From contig OY759215.1 of NCBI GenBank assembly GCA_963662175.1, positions 27,751,534 to 27,815,533 of the forward strand: a DNA stretch of 64,000 bases, read 5' to 3'. Positions 28,481-38,888 of the stretch are shown here, piece after piece. The translations under genes and the position numbers were made by a program. Under the pieces are notes generated by a model, which searched no databases, had not been told where the DNA came from, and was given only the letters and a program-made list of their open reading frames with translations. The stretch comes from Aradus depressus. Taxonomy: Eukaryota; Arthropoda; Insecta; Hemiptera; Aradidae. Numbering within the stretch: position 1 is the stretch's first letter; every line of letters starts with the position of its first letter.

Positions 28481-28880
28481 GTATCAGCCTTCAGTTATCG
28501 CCGGGGGGTGGAGGTGGCGGGCGGGGGCTCTGTGCGGGGCCTTGGGGGTGGCCTGGTGTGCGGATGGTGGCCGGACTGGGGGGCTTGGGCGGCGCCACCG
28601 GGTTCTCTGGACTGATACAGTCCCGGGCCTGGAGGATGTGGTCGGTGCCCATTACAAGCACATCCTTCTTATCAGGCCTCGCTTGTTTCTCCAGGGCCCA
28701 AGGTCTCGCCGTTCCTTGTCCCCTTGTCTGGTTGGGACGCCCACTGGGTGCCCCCGGGTCCTGGACTGGGTTTCCGTCTGGCTCCCCCCTTAGCCTCCCT
28801 CGGGGATCCCCTTCTACTGATATAGTATCTAGGCACCCATGACCAATATGGTTGACATGCCTTAAAAAAAAAAAAAAAAT
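28481..28880 (+). mobile_element. GC-rich poly-A-tailed retroposon fragment
   Basis: A sharply GC-rich block (GGGGGTGGAGGTGGCGGGCG, TGGGACGCCCACTGGGTGCC) ends in a 16-nt A tail at 28864-28880. Composition and tail fit the 3' end of a LINE or other retroposon. A 7-bp AAACATA on either side is too short to call a duplication. Overlapping frames of 94 to 137 codons on both strands reflect GC content, not genes. Confidence 0.65.
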
Positions 28881-28882
28881 AA

Positions 28883-28945
28883 AAACATAACGAATATACT
28901 CCAATATAGTTATTTTGAAATAGACAATATCTTAAAAAAACAGAG
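28883..28945 (-). mobile_element. Element N arm fragment
   Basis: CATAACGAATATACTCC, then TGAAATAGACAATATCTTAA, match the right arm of element N near 48200-48255. Confidence 0.6.
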
Positions 28946-28947
28946 GC

Positions 28948-29098
28948 CAGTCATTCAGATGAGATATTAAGCGATTTTTCCGAGCCTGTTTGATGCCAGT
29001 TACTCGTTAAAGATGTAAATAAACCTGGATTGAAAGAGGCTCGTTAGGCGATATGGCCTCATACTTAAATCCCGGGCATGAGACACAGTAACTAGCTA
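28948..29098 (+). mobile_element. SINE-A degenerate copy
   Basis: TCAGATGAGATATTAAGCGA, CCGAGCCTGTTTGATGCC, TACTCGTTAAAGATG, then AGGCGATATGGCCTCATAC and CCCGGGCATGAGACACAGTA. It has a large internal deletion. Confidence 0.75.
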
Positions 29099-29213
29099 AA
29101 TGCATCGCATAGTAACGAATTTTAAAATATTGTTTTATTATTATTCGTATGTTTTTTTTTTATTGTAAAAGGATAAACAATTTAAAAAAAATACATATGT
29201 GATGTGGTCATCA

Positions 29214-29620
29214 GGACTTTCTTATACCAATCATCTTTGAACGATGACATTACTGGAGGAAATCCACGGGACCAGACGTGTTGGGAGGCCGAAGCTGCGT
29301 TGGAGGGTCGGTGTAGCGCATGATGCGAGGATCCTACTTGGGAGTCATAAACTGGAGAGCAGCTGCACAGGACCGAGACGACTGGCGAAGGCTGATCCAG
29401 GAGGCCTTGACTCAGAGATGAGTTGTTGCGCCGATGAAGAAGAAGAAAAATCATCTTTGAACAGTTTCTTACTGGTTATATGAAAGTCACTCTCAGAATC
29501 AAGTTGTACAATGAAACGAAGAAAACCTCTGACCTCAAATAACCAGTATGAAATGATTTTGAGATGAGGGAGGGGGGAAGGAGTATGTTCTGTACAAAAG
29601 TGGTTGATATAAGAAAGTCC
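29214..29620. mobile_element. MITE-M copy split by a LINE fragment
   Basis: The ends GGACTTTCTTATACCAATCA and TGGTTGATATAAGAAAGTCC are intact. The internal part CTTACTGGTTATATGAAAGT / AATAACCAGTATGAAATG is present to the right. The insertion at 29243-29448 splits the left arm between two copies of AATCATCTTTGAAC. Confidence 0.9.
29243..29448 (+). mobile_element. 206-bp LINE 3'-end insertion
   Basis: Flanked by a perfect 14-bp duplication AATCATCTTTGAAC (29229-29242, 29449-29462). It encodes the end of a LINE ORF: RVGRPKLRWRVGVAHDAR, a +1 shift, then GVINWRAAAQDRDDWRRLI ending in QEA. This is the common GRP.LRW...W...A.DR..WR tail of RTE-type and related LINEs in arthropods. It finishes with a GATGAAGAAGAAGAAA microsatellite instead of poly-A. 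Severely 5'-truncated at insertion. Confidence 0.92.
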
Positions 29621-30184
29621 TTTTATGGCCATATCATTATTGTTAATAACAGTTTATGTATCAAATTGATAATATATATTGAAATATACATATTTATATA
29701 CGTATGTAGTATATACGGTAATATTATTATGTACAATCCCGCCGAGATGTTTTCCTGTCAATAAGTATATTTATTTGGCTTATCCGATGGACATAGTTCA
29801 TGAGGATTTGACCAAAACTATAATGCAGCTTCCTAATGCTCGACACTACAAAAAAAACCTTTCAAAGTGAGTTTATCGCTAAGCGATGGGGTAATTAGGT
29901 GGTGGGTCTGGGTAGGTGATGAAAACCTAACGAGTGACCTCTTATCTGGCTGTCTAGGTTGGTAGGTTGGAGGTCGGTCTGCAACCAGTCCCCAACCCTG
30001 ATTCCATCTTTACCGATATACTTCCAAGTTCCGTTTTACCGAACTCAACTCGTTTTTCTACCCCCTTTTTCATTTCCTCTTCCACTTCTGATAGGAGCCC
30101 GCTTTATGTTCACAGTCCACTCCTTGCCCCCAACACATCTTCTCTAAGTTAGAATAATATATACCTACTTACTTTTAAAGTAAA
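29621..30184. other. Unassigned segment
   Basis: Two overlapping plus frames of about 60 codons near 29960-30150 have no recognised domain. TAGGTTGGTAGGTTGG is present at about 29955. No family match. Confidence 0.3.
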
Positions 30185-30903
30185 TAAAAAGTCGTAGGTG
30201 AATCACCGTCTATGAACTTCCCCAGAACGAAATAATCAATTAACTTGTTGCTCCCCCTCCAAGACCAGCCGATCATTTGCGCTAATATTCAATATTTGAC
30301 TCACATAGGGGCTCCTAAATCCTCATACTAAATTTTGTGTCGATAAATTCTTTACATCGGCAGTTATTAGGGTTTTTGAATTGAGCCCCCCTCCCCTGAA
30401 CCCGCTTCCCTTCGGCCTACATAGGTACAACTTAGGTTATGTCTTCATTGGGTTTTGACTTCAAATATAAAATTTCATGTCGTGACACATTCATTACTTC
30501 CGCAGTTATTGGTGTTTTTGAGTTGAGCCCCCTCTGATCCCTCATCCCTTTTGCCGATTTCGCCAAAAAATTAATGAGTGTTGTCCTTATGTGGTTTCAA
30601 ATTCACATTTGAAATTTTGTGTCGACACATTCATTACTACGGCACTTACAGGAGTTTTTGAGTTAAGCATCTCTCCTTATCCCCCCTTTCTTTTTGCCGA
30701 TTTGACTGAAAATTAATAGGTGTCGTCTGGTGGGTTCTGGAGTCACAGTCTTACACACAGACATATAGAACTGTTTTTTGTTTTTTTGTTTTTTGAAATC
30801 AGATGGTCGAAAACATGAAATTCCGTTTAATAAGAATCCGCATATAATTTTTGACCGATTACATCCCTTATAACTTGTTTTACTTTTATGTTAACTTCCC
30901 CCA
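30185..30903 (-). mobile_element. Family P, full-length copy with three modules
   Basis: Left end AAAAAGTCGTAGGTGAATCA and ACTTCCCCAGAACGAAATAA. Then three reversed modules, each with a CGGCAGTTATT-like or CGCAGTTATT-like start at about 30358, 30500 and 30640. Then AAACATGAAATTCCGTTTA and a decayed 5' tip ACTTTTATGTTAACTTCCCC. It is longer than the 22803 copy by one module, which supports module gain and loss. Confidence 0.9.
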
Positions 30904-31334
30904 TAATATTTGTCTAAAAAATTGCGCCCATCCATGCAATTCTCAATTTTAGTATAATCTATAAGGATCAAAATAGCAGCAGAAATTAATTTTAAATGAA
31001 CAATTTTCAAGAATTGATAAAGGAAAGGAAAAGTAATTAAATAGAAGAACCCAGAAGTAATTGACGTGTTAATTATTGAAATGAAGTTATCAACTTTTTT
31101 TTTTTAATGCTTGGTTTGCATTTTTATTCAGATAAAGAAATAGAATTGTCTTCGAATTGGAAGAGCCGGAGGGTTTTTATTTGAATCGAATAGTTTTATT
31201 TATTTTTCATTATTTTCACCTCGTTTCAATGAATTTCTACTTTTTTTTTTTTCATTTTGCTGAAATCGGAGGTTGCCATTTTTATTTAGAACATTGTTGA
31301 ACATTTCGAAGAAGGAAATTATTATTTTCTTACC
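30904..31334. other. Candidate single-copy island
   Basis: AT-core-rich (AAGTAATTAAATAG, GTAATTGACGTGTTAATTAT) with long T-runs and no repeat match. No coding seen. Confidence 0.3.
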
Positions 31335-32400
31335 TTTTATTGTATACGAAAGTACTCTAAATCCGGGGTAAAGTTTTCAACGGAATGCACGTTTCAAGGC
31401 CCTCCGAATAAGTTTTCACCATTTTCGCGATGAAGTTTATCTTGTATGTGATTGGATATTTTGTGAGAGCTCTAACTCGGAACATGAAAGTTGAAATACG
31501 AATGTCACATGTGCTAATTTAGATCGATTGGAATTGGGCCGAAAATTAAGAGCACTTTACTTCAGGAGCCTAAGTACATTTTACAAGACGGCGAATATAT
31601 TAATGACTAAATCAAAACTCTCTTCAATTAACTGTTGTAGAGAAGAGTGAAAGACACATTTTAAATAGTAGACGATTTTTCGAAGATCGCCCGGTTCGCA
31701 AGATACAGGCCGAAAACCATTCTAAAAACTTTTTTTCTAGAACAGGGTAAAGGAATATACACACACTAAAGGAAATATAAACTCCTCACACTACTTGTCA
31801 ATATTTTCACTATATTGGTCAAAATTACACGACTATAGTTTCGCCTGTTACGGCACTAAACAGAGTACTGCTGAACTAACACAAGGCAGGACAAACAAGG
31901 CCATAAATTAGACATGTGACAAGAAAGTAAATGTAAACAATAATGTACAAAATGGAGACATTACAACATTCAAGTCGTAACAGAAATATGAAACAAAACT
32001 TAATTTGAATAGTTAACAAGTGTTAGACTTGAATGTTGTAATGTCTCCATTTTGTACTTTAGTGTTTACATTTACTTTCTTGTCACTTGTCTAATTTATG
32101 ACCTTGTTTGTCCTGCCTGGTGTTAGTTCAGCAGTACTCTCTGTTTAGTTCACTTGATAATGCCGTAAGAGGCGAAACTATAGTCGTGTAATTTTGACCA
32201 ATATAGTGAAAATATTGACAAGTAGTGTTTAGAGTTTATATTTCCTTTAGTGTGTGTATATTCCTTTATCCTGTACATTATGAATTTTCACAAAGTAGAC
32301 CTGGAATCAGTTCAATATTTTTTTTAGACGTTTCCTCGATTTACGCGGAAATGATTAGTTCTGTAAAAAAATTGGTTCTTACCATAAATGCTTCTTATTA
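31335..32400 (+). mobile_element. Family Q copy split by a foldback element
   Basis: Left part 31335-31741: TTACCTTTTATTGTATACGA, AAGTTTTCAACGGAATGCAC, TTCGCGATGAAG, GTGAGAGCTCTAACTC, ACAGGCCGAAAACCATTC. Right part 32275-32400: TTAGACGTTTCCTCGATTTA, TTGGTTCTTACCATAAATGC. The order is collinear with other Q copies once 31742-32274 is removed. Confidence 0.85.
31742..32274. mobile_element. 533-bp foldback element, arms about 235 bp
   Basis: Arms 31742-31976 and about 32026-32274 are reverse complements with small indels. The ends read ACAGGGTAAAGGAATATACA and TGTATATTCCTTTATCCTGT. The right arm contains TGATAATGCC, GTAAGA, GGC, GAAAC, TATA, GTC, which resembles a hammerhead core with a decayed CTGATGA box. 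No frame. The short loop (about 50 bp) is unique here. Confidence 0.9.
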
Positions 32401-33017
32401 ATTACAATTATAATTAATTATACTGTCAAATGTTAAGAAGTTCATAGATTATTATTTATTGTGGTTTTAGGGCGATAATAAAAAAACAGTAGTTGGTATG
32501 ACAAATTGTCGCCAAAAGCTACAAAACAATAAAAAAAAAAAAAAATTCAAGGGAAGAGGGAGTAATGTAATGTGTTCGTGGCGGCAGAAAATGTGGAGGT
32601 AGTCTTCTTGGGGGGAAAACAGGCTTTTCGCATTTTCCACAAGAGTGAGCCAACTACCTACTCTTTATGGGTTTTCTATAAAATGATCAGGTCATTTTCC
32701 GAAGGTAGAAGACCGAAAAAAGTCTGACAAGCTAACATAAAATATATGACGGATACAGCATACTGTGGTCCCAAACTGATGAAAAGCGGCGAAAAATCGG
32801 AAAATCTAACAATGTTTCCTTAAATCAATACCGACTATCATATTTCTGGTGATATGTTTCATTACTACCGGCAATATGGGCTACTCCTAACTGTGTTGGA
32901 CACCAAAGTCGGGAAGCCAAACCATATTTTTCGACTCTATCGACTTCTACACAGCGCTATTTTCCTGCATGACTTGCTCACACTATACGTACCTATATAT
33001 ATATATATTTTTTTTTT
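32401..33017. other. Unassigned segment
   Basis: An A-run lies at about 32531-32545 and otherwise no recognised family. The sequence around 32560-32760 is less AT-biased, but its frames are short. Confidence 0.3.
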
Positions 33018-33400
33018 TTTACTTCCCCAGTTATACGATGTAAAAGGGGATGTCATGAATTTTATGTTTTCCGACCATCAGATTCCAAAAATGAAAAAAA
33101 AAAAAAACAATTCTGTCTGACTGTCTGTGTGTCTATGAACACGATAACAACCGATATAATGAATGTATCGACACGAACTTTTATATGTGTTTCCAGAACG
33201 CTATAATAAAGACACCTATTGATTTTCAGCTAAATCGGCCAAGGAAAAGGGGGATTAGGGGGAGGCTTAACACAAAAACTCTAATAACTGCCTTTATAAT
33301 AAATGTATTGACACGAAATTTCATATGTAACTTCAAAGTTCTATGAGGATAACACCTATTAATTTTGAGCGAAATCAGGCGAAGGGGATGGGGAGATCAG
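33018..33400 (+). mobile_element. Family P, 5' part with two modules
   Basis: Starts TACTTCCCCAGTTATACGAT, then GATGTCATGAATTTTATGTT, GTCTGACTGTCTGTGTGTCT, AACACGATAACAACCGATAT, and a second module ACTGCCTTTATAATAAATG. It ends abruptly at GGGGAGATCAGATGG. Confidence 0.9.
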
Positions 33401-34182
33401 ATGGATGAAAGAAGTGAAAAACAAGTGAAAACGTTTGTGGTACCTACCTAAAAGGTAACTAATGACCAAGTCTGAAAAAAGGACAGTCTCAACAATTTAC
33501 TGCAACACAAACTTAAACATGTATTTTCTTTATAACTTCTGAAAAATTCCTTCGATTAAGCTTGTTTCGCAGTAAATTGTTCCGATGGTCCTTTTCTCCG
33601 ATTTGTGCTTTTCTTATCTTTAGATGCCACACTCTTTTCCATTTTTCACTTTTTTCCGAAGTTGTTTTTTGTGTTTATTTTTAATTTATTTATTTTTTAG
33701 CTTTACCATTATAGAAAATTAGATTTCTTCGACTTTCAAAATTACAAATAATTAGGTAACCAAAAATACCAATTAGCGATTACAAAACAATTGTATTTGT
33801 ATTAATAACTTATCAATTGCTACTTTCATAATTAATAATTAATGTAATTGTTAAGTGCAATTGAAAACCTGCCCAACTCTGGGACTGGGACTGTAGAAAA
33901 TGTAATGTAGAAGGCGAATGGAGCTGCTGCGACCGGAAGTCTCCCTTCTGGGTCAGCTCTCTGTGTAACCTGAGGACGAGTCTCACCTCCCAGGGGAGTT
34001 GTCCTGCCTTCCGGGAGTTCAGTTGAGCCCTTTAGAGACAGAATCAGCTTGTAGCTTGCCTTAGAGGGTTCAACCTTTATAGCTTCATTTTCCAGGCAGT
34101 TAATAATTATTCAGAAGTTTAATAATTAAACAATTATTGTTGTTAACTTAAAAATGTATTTTTAATTTCTTATATCTATAAT
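33401..34182. other. Candidate single-copy region
   Basis: No family match. 33770-33870 is dense in ATTAATAATTAATG and CAATTG cores. 33890-34040 is GC-richer (GAAGTCTCCCTTCTGGGTCA) and frames are short. Origin unknown. Confidence 0.3.
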
Positions 34183-34275
34183 TTAATGAAGTATTGTAAT
34201 CGTACGAAAATCGATTGTTTTTACCATTTTCGCGATTATGTCAGTCTGTGCGAGCACGTGTGTGTGTATACGACT
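34183..34275 (+). mobile_element. Family Q 5' fragment
   Basis: AATGAAGTATTGTAATCGTA, then TTTTACCATTTTCGCGATTA and TGTCAGTCTGTGCGAGC. It continues after an insertion at 34697. Confidence 0.7.
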
Positions 34276-34379
34276 GAAAATACATACAAACCCAGAAATA
34301 CGTACTTTATCTTCACAACACTTACCACAAAACCCCTCCACGAAGGTTGAAGAGAAGATGGAACAGCGACTTGCTGCCA

Positions 34380-34696
34380 CCTTAAATCCTATTCGTTCTT
34401 AATATTTTTCATTTTTTACATTAGTTTCCTTTACTTTTATCTTCTCTCTTACCCATTCATCAAAATTGTCTTTCAATTCCTTTTTATTAATAATTTTTAT
34501 TTTTTTTTTAATTTTCTTATTTATTTATTTTTTTTCTATTCTTGTCTTAATAATTAATATAAATTTTCGTCCCGAGGACCTACCACTGGGTGGCCTTCCT
34601 CTCTCATGCCATTCACGTCAACATACATCATGGATGCTGGTTGTTGCACCCTAGCAACAGTTGCAACTTTCTGAATAAAATACAAAAAAAAAAAAA
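34380..34696 (+). mobile_element. Poly-A-tailed retroposon-like insert in Q
   Basis: Ends TTTCTGAATAAAATACAAAA, that is, an AATAAA signal shortly before a 14-nt A tail at 34683-34696. It splits a Q copy. The body has T-rich simple sequence and GGACCTACCACTGGGTGGCC. The left limit is uncertain and no duplication was found. Confidence 0.5.
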
Positions 34697-34960
34697 AGTT
34701 TATGGTCTAATCAAAAATCTTTTCAAGTAATAGTTATAGAGAAAACTGAAATACATATTTTATATGGAATATAAATTTTCACAGGTTGCCCGGTGTGTTG
34801 ATACATGCTGAAAATCGTCTTGAAATGTAGTTTTGAAACACTTGTTTATAGACGTTTCCTTGATTTACCCGAAAACCGTTAGTCCTATCGAAAAGTTGTT
34901 TATCACCAAAAATGTTCTTTATTAAATTTCCAATCGCTAACAAGTTCTCAGATTTCAGAT
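34697..34960 (+). mobile_element. Family Q 3' part
   Basis: GTCTAATCAAAAATCTTTTC, TTATAGAGAAAACTGAAATA, GATACATGCTGAAAATCGTC, TAGACGTTTCCTTGATTTAC, GTCCTATCGAAAAGTTG, AATGTTCTTTATTAAATTTC. It runs straight into MITE-M. Confidence 0.85.
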
Positions 34961-34964
34961 ATGA

Positions 34965-35193
34965 TCAATAGGACTGAAGTTATAGCTCTCTCTCCCTGCC
35001 CCTTCTCAAAACAAATTCATACTGGCATTACTGGGTGTAAAAAAGTAAATCTCAGAATTATGCTTCATAATAAGACAAAAATATTTGACGCCAACTATAA
35101 TTTTTTCCATATACCCCATAATGACAGTTTGTATGATTTTGAGAAGGGGGAGGGGGTTAGAGAGAGATCTGTAAGTGTGGTTGGTATAAGAAT
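34965..35193. mobile_element. MITE-M copy joined to family Q
   Basis: CATACTGGCATTACTGGGTG and CATAATGACAGTTTGTATGA are the internal arms. The right end is GTGTGGTTGGTATAAGAATA. The left terminal CTTATACC is replaced by family Q sequence, so the two are continuous. Confidence 0.8.
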
Positions 35194-35895
35194 AATGGCC
35201 ACGTAACGTTTATTTTGTCTTTAATCTTCTGTGTTTCTCTGTACTTCTGTTTGTGTGTATGCGCTCTAACTCAGAAACGACTGTAAAAGCCATGTCTCTC
35301 TGTCATTCTACATTCAACCTCTGATAAGTGGGCTCCCCACCTCTCTTATCAATCCAGAACTGAAACCTCAGAAAACTACATTCTTGTTACCGTTCAGGAT
35401 GTTGTAACTACTTCATAGAAGTATAGAAGAACTGCTGCGAACTGACGAAGTGGTGTCTGACCAATGCGTGTTGGAGAATTGGTTGTCAAATGAGGCTCGA
35501 CTCAACGGTCGATCCTGTGTAGTAAATGAGCCTTTGAGGAAACCTCAGCCGCGTAGTCCCTGGGCTTTGTTCGGGATGCAATAACCGTTAAATAGGAGGA
35601 TAGATGGAGGCTGAGAACTCATTATGCGGAGTAATAGCCTTTTGATACTTGGGTCTAAAATTTAATGAATATTAATGGAAGCCGACATTGGGGCTTAGAG
35701 GAGAACAGCTAGCAGCGCTGTCTTTATTAATTCATTGGAATTCATCTGAGGTTTGTTGTGTCACTCATTCAAACGTGATAAAGTTCAAATAAAATTACAG
35801 AACTAATCATGGAGTTTCTAGGGAGAAGGACAGACACACTTGTTGCTGTTGAATTATGGAGGGGAGTGAATTCCATTATAATACAGGAGCCAAAA
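35194..35895. other. Candidate single-copy region
   Basis: The first part (35225-35290) has a Q-like CTCTAACTCAGAAACGAC. The rest (about 35300-35890) matches no family and contains TTTAATGAATATTAATGG and AACTAATCATGGAG. No coding frame. Confidence 0.3.
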
Positions 35896-36060
35896 ATGAA
35901 ATTCGCATTCACTTAGTCAAATTTTCTTCAAAAAATTGCCAAAAACTCCGAGATTGAGTTTTCAACGAAATTTCACGTTTCAACATCCCCTTAAACACGT
36001 TTTGACCATTTTAGCAATAATCTGTATATGTGATTGAAACTTTGTGTGGGCTCTAACATA
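35896..36060 (+). mobile_element. Family Q 5' module
   Basis: GATTGAGTTTTCAACGAAAT, TTCACGTTTCAACATCCCC, ACGTTTTGACCATTTTAGC and GAAACTTTGTGTGGGCTCTA. Confidence 0.75.
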
Positions 36061-36061
36061 C

Positions 36062-36325
36062 TTAGTATATCATACTAAATTTTTGTTGATACATTCACTA
36101 CATCCTTATAGGACTTCGACTTCATATATTAAATTATCGTGACGATACATTCTTTCCTTCGGGAGTTATCGTGTTCACAGGATGGACAACACATACAGAC
36201 AAAATTATTTTTTCACATTTTTTGATCAGGATGTTGAAAACATGAAATTCTGGTAAAAACACAACATCGAATTTTAGACCGATTACATAACTTCCCCTAT
36301 ACTTCGTTCAATTGGGGAAGTAAAA
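36062..36325 (-). mobile_element. Family P 5' part with module
   Basis: Reverse: TTCACTACATCCTTATAGGA, TTCGGGAGTTATCGTGTTCA, GAAATTCTGGTAAAAACAC, and the tip ACTTCCCCTATACTTC...TTGGGGAAGTA. The outer 8-bp arms of the hairpin are intact. Confidence 0.85.
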
Positions 36326-36600
36326 GTTATGGTTAAAAAACACACAATCAATCCCTCTATAAAATGTTCATACCGATTGTGTCTTTTTCCACCCCTCAGC
36401 CCTGGAGCTGTCCACTTCAATATTGGATAGCCCACCGCACATCGCCGACTGCCACCCAGACTCCCACAGGACATTTTAGCTTAGATTTTAGTTTTATTTA
36501 TCATTATTATTATTATTATTTATTTTTATTTTATTTTATTTTTATTTTTTATTTTTGCACTTTTGTGAAAGGCACTAGAATGCCGGGCTAAATAAATTAG
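36326..36600 (+). mobile_element. Possible LINE 3' end
   Basis: A GC-richer piece (CAGCCCTGGAGCTGTCCACT) runs into a T-rich/TTATT stretch and ends GGCACTAGAATGCCGGGCTA followed by AATAAAT. The small inverted GGCA...TGCC hairpin and the AATAA ending resemble non-LTR 3' UTRs. No duplication or protein motif was found. Confidence 0.35.
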
Positions 36601-36648
36601 GTACTTTCTTTCTCTGTCTTTTTCAAACATTTGTATCAATTGCTTTTT

Positions 36649-36991
36649 GAGGGCGCCGGTAACTCAGTGGTATGTGTGCTTGTCTTCTGAGCTCAAGATC
36701 GTGGATTCGTAACCCTACCGAGGCCCTTAGTTTATTTTATCTGGCAGGTAAAATAAACTTAAGCACGCCGTCCTTTGGATGGGACGTTAAGCGATGATCC
36801 CGAGCCTGTACTATGTCAGGTACTCGTTAAAGACTCCTGCTCTAGGTGAATAAAAATTTAGGGTAGGCAAAATTTAGGACTCCCATAGTAGAGTTGGGCT
36901 CATGTCCACCAGAGTGACGAAAGAGCGCTCTGGTAGTAGGCGATATGACCTCGTAGTTAAAGCCCGGGCATGAGTCATAAAACCTAATCGT
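36649..36991 (+). mobile_element. SINE-A full-length copy with duplication
   Basis: Begins GAGGGCGCCGGTAACTCAGT and ends CATGAGTCATAAAACCTAAT (CCTAA tail type). Flanked by the 11-bp duplication AATTGCTTTTT (36638-36648, 36992-37002). The B-box region is mutated (GGATTCGTAACC). A young copy. Confidence 0.95.
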
Positions 36992-37027
36992 AATTGCTTT
37001 TTTTTAAAAATCTTCTATAACGATTCT

Positions 37028-37085
37028 GAAGGGGGCGCCAGTAGTTCAGAGGCAAGCTTGCCTACTGACTCGGATGTGGAATCCA
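37028..37085 (+). mobile_element. SINE-A head fragment
   Basis: GGGGGCGCCAGTAGTTCAGA, then TTGCCTACTGACTCGG. It is cut after the anticodon-like region. Confidence 0.65.
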
Positions 37086-37992
37086 TACGATGTCAGCTGC
37101 TAATATAATACATTTCTTTACCCTTGCTATAATGTATACCCCCCCTTTATTATTCCATATAAACATGACGATATCCATATAATTTTCACATAAATGTACA
37201 AGAGTCATGAATCTTAATTTATTCAGATGAAGATGGATATAGTGACAACCAGTGCAGTCTATCTCAGTAGTAGCATAATGGAATCTGATTGACATCTACA
37301 CGAAATATGAATAATGTGAAATGCGTTAGGGCAGATTTTCTCAGTGGAGAAGATCTTGTAAATGCTGGAAAAGTAAAAATTTTCTTTGATGGATGTATTA
37401 TACGGACCTGTCAAAGCATCCAAGTAAATTATGATTGATGGATCCTATGATTTTAGGGACCCACTGGTACTAGGCATCCCAAGAAAGTATTCTATATGAG
37501 TTTCATTGAGAATAGTGTCAAAGTTATTTTTAAAGAAATGCACTGTTAACTTGCTCTATGCAACATAATTTGACTGAGGCATGCTTGAGACAGGCAAATC
37601 ACTGAAAATGTAGTTCATTTCAGGAATGTATAAGAATTTCAACTGGGTCACCATGAATTCACTATATTTCATGCTATTTCCATACTTTTATTTAACTTTA
37701 TTTATTTATAAATTTACAACGGCATAATATTTGCCATTAGCAATTGCGATAAATAGTGCAGTGTCAGGTGCTTGGCTGTACTGCTGAGGTACGTGACGAA
37801 GAGTAGAACAGGCTAGTCCAGGAGCAGGTCCTGGAGCAGGTAGATAGAGAATAATAATAACTTATTGACGATTTCTGACCTTTCAGGACGATAATTCGGG
37901 TCGATCACGGCCCCCCTTCTTCAAGTCACAAGAGAGAAATATAGAAGGAAAAAAGAAAAAGAGACCGAAATGTATAAAATATATAGATATTA
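37086..37992. other. Unassigned, possibly single-copy
   Basis: No repeat family or convincing frame in about 900 bp. Sequence complexity is normal. The phrase AGGAGCAGGTCCTGGAGCAGG (about 37820) is a short tandem repeat. Confidence 0.3.
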
Positions 37993-38125
37993 GTTATTAT
38001 GACTCATGCCCGGGCTTTAACTACAAGGTCATGTCGCCTATTACCAGAGCGCTCTTTCGTCACTCTGCTGGACATGAACCCGAATCTACTATAGGAATCC
38101 TAAATTTTGCCTACACTAAATTTGT
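37993..38125 (-). mobile_element. SINE-A 3' fragment
   Basis: Reverse: TTATGACTCATGCCCGGGCT, GCGCTCTTTCGTCACTCTGC, TCCTAAATTTTGCCTACAC. Confidence 0.88.
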
Positions 38126-38164
38126 ATCGTATAATAAATAAATTAACAAATATCAGTAGTAAAT

Positions 38165-38395
38165 AGTTATTTTACTGCAGACTTTTTGGAGCGCTGTAAC
38201 TGTGTTCCTATTGATTCTATCTCAAATCTGAGGACATTTTGACAGCGGGAAAATTAATAAAAAACATTATTTTCTCCGAGTTGGAGAGAAAACAAAATTC
38301 CAATCACGGACACAGAAAACGTGTACAGTTGAATTGAATAATTTTGAAAACTCGATCTCGGATTTTCGCAAGATTACAATACTACCTTTAAAGCT
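38165..38395 (-). mobile_element. Family Q 3' fragment, decayed
   Basis: Reverse: TTGGAGCGCTGTAACTGTGT, ATCTCAAATCTGAGGACATT, and CTCGATCTCGGATTTTCGCA near a 5'-like module. Large internal deletions. 38396-38886 is unassigned. Confidence 0.6.
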
Positions 38396-38888
38396 GTAAG
38401 TAAGTAAAAAGGAATGGTCACTTTATCCTAAACTATTTACGACTATTTCTATCTTTAGAAAGGGCAATTGGGTGGGTCTCTAAGTGACATTGACTCGATA
38501 GACTGGAGCCATGGTCTACTTTGAGTGTGATGAGATCTTCTTTGACCTTTTTGTGTCTCCAAAGGTCGGGACCCGAGGGTATCCTATCGTGGGCGGTAGA
38601 ACCCTTGTCCCATTCATTACCCACTCTGCCATTCCAGTAGACTCTGTAATTCTGCTATAAATTTTAAATAAAGTGTTCCTGGGATCTTATTCCATACTAG
38701 CAGGTTCAGCTGGCATTGTCAGGAGATAATTTTGCGTTTTATAAGTTTTGGGGTATCGAAAAAAGCTTCAAGATTTGGATGTTTTACCCTATTCACAAGA
38801 TTTGGAAGGATGAAGGACAAAAGGGCTAATAGTTTGGCAGGTTTGACGAAGCGCATGAATTATTAATCAAGACTGAATTATATGAATA

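Noticed and set aside
28491..28904. 137-codon minus-strand proline-rich frame and two plus-strand frames
   Set aside because: Frames open in three directions in a GC-rich poly-A-tailed retroposon reflect composition, not coding.
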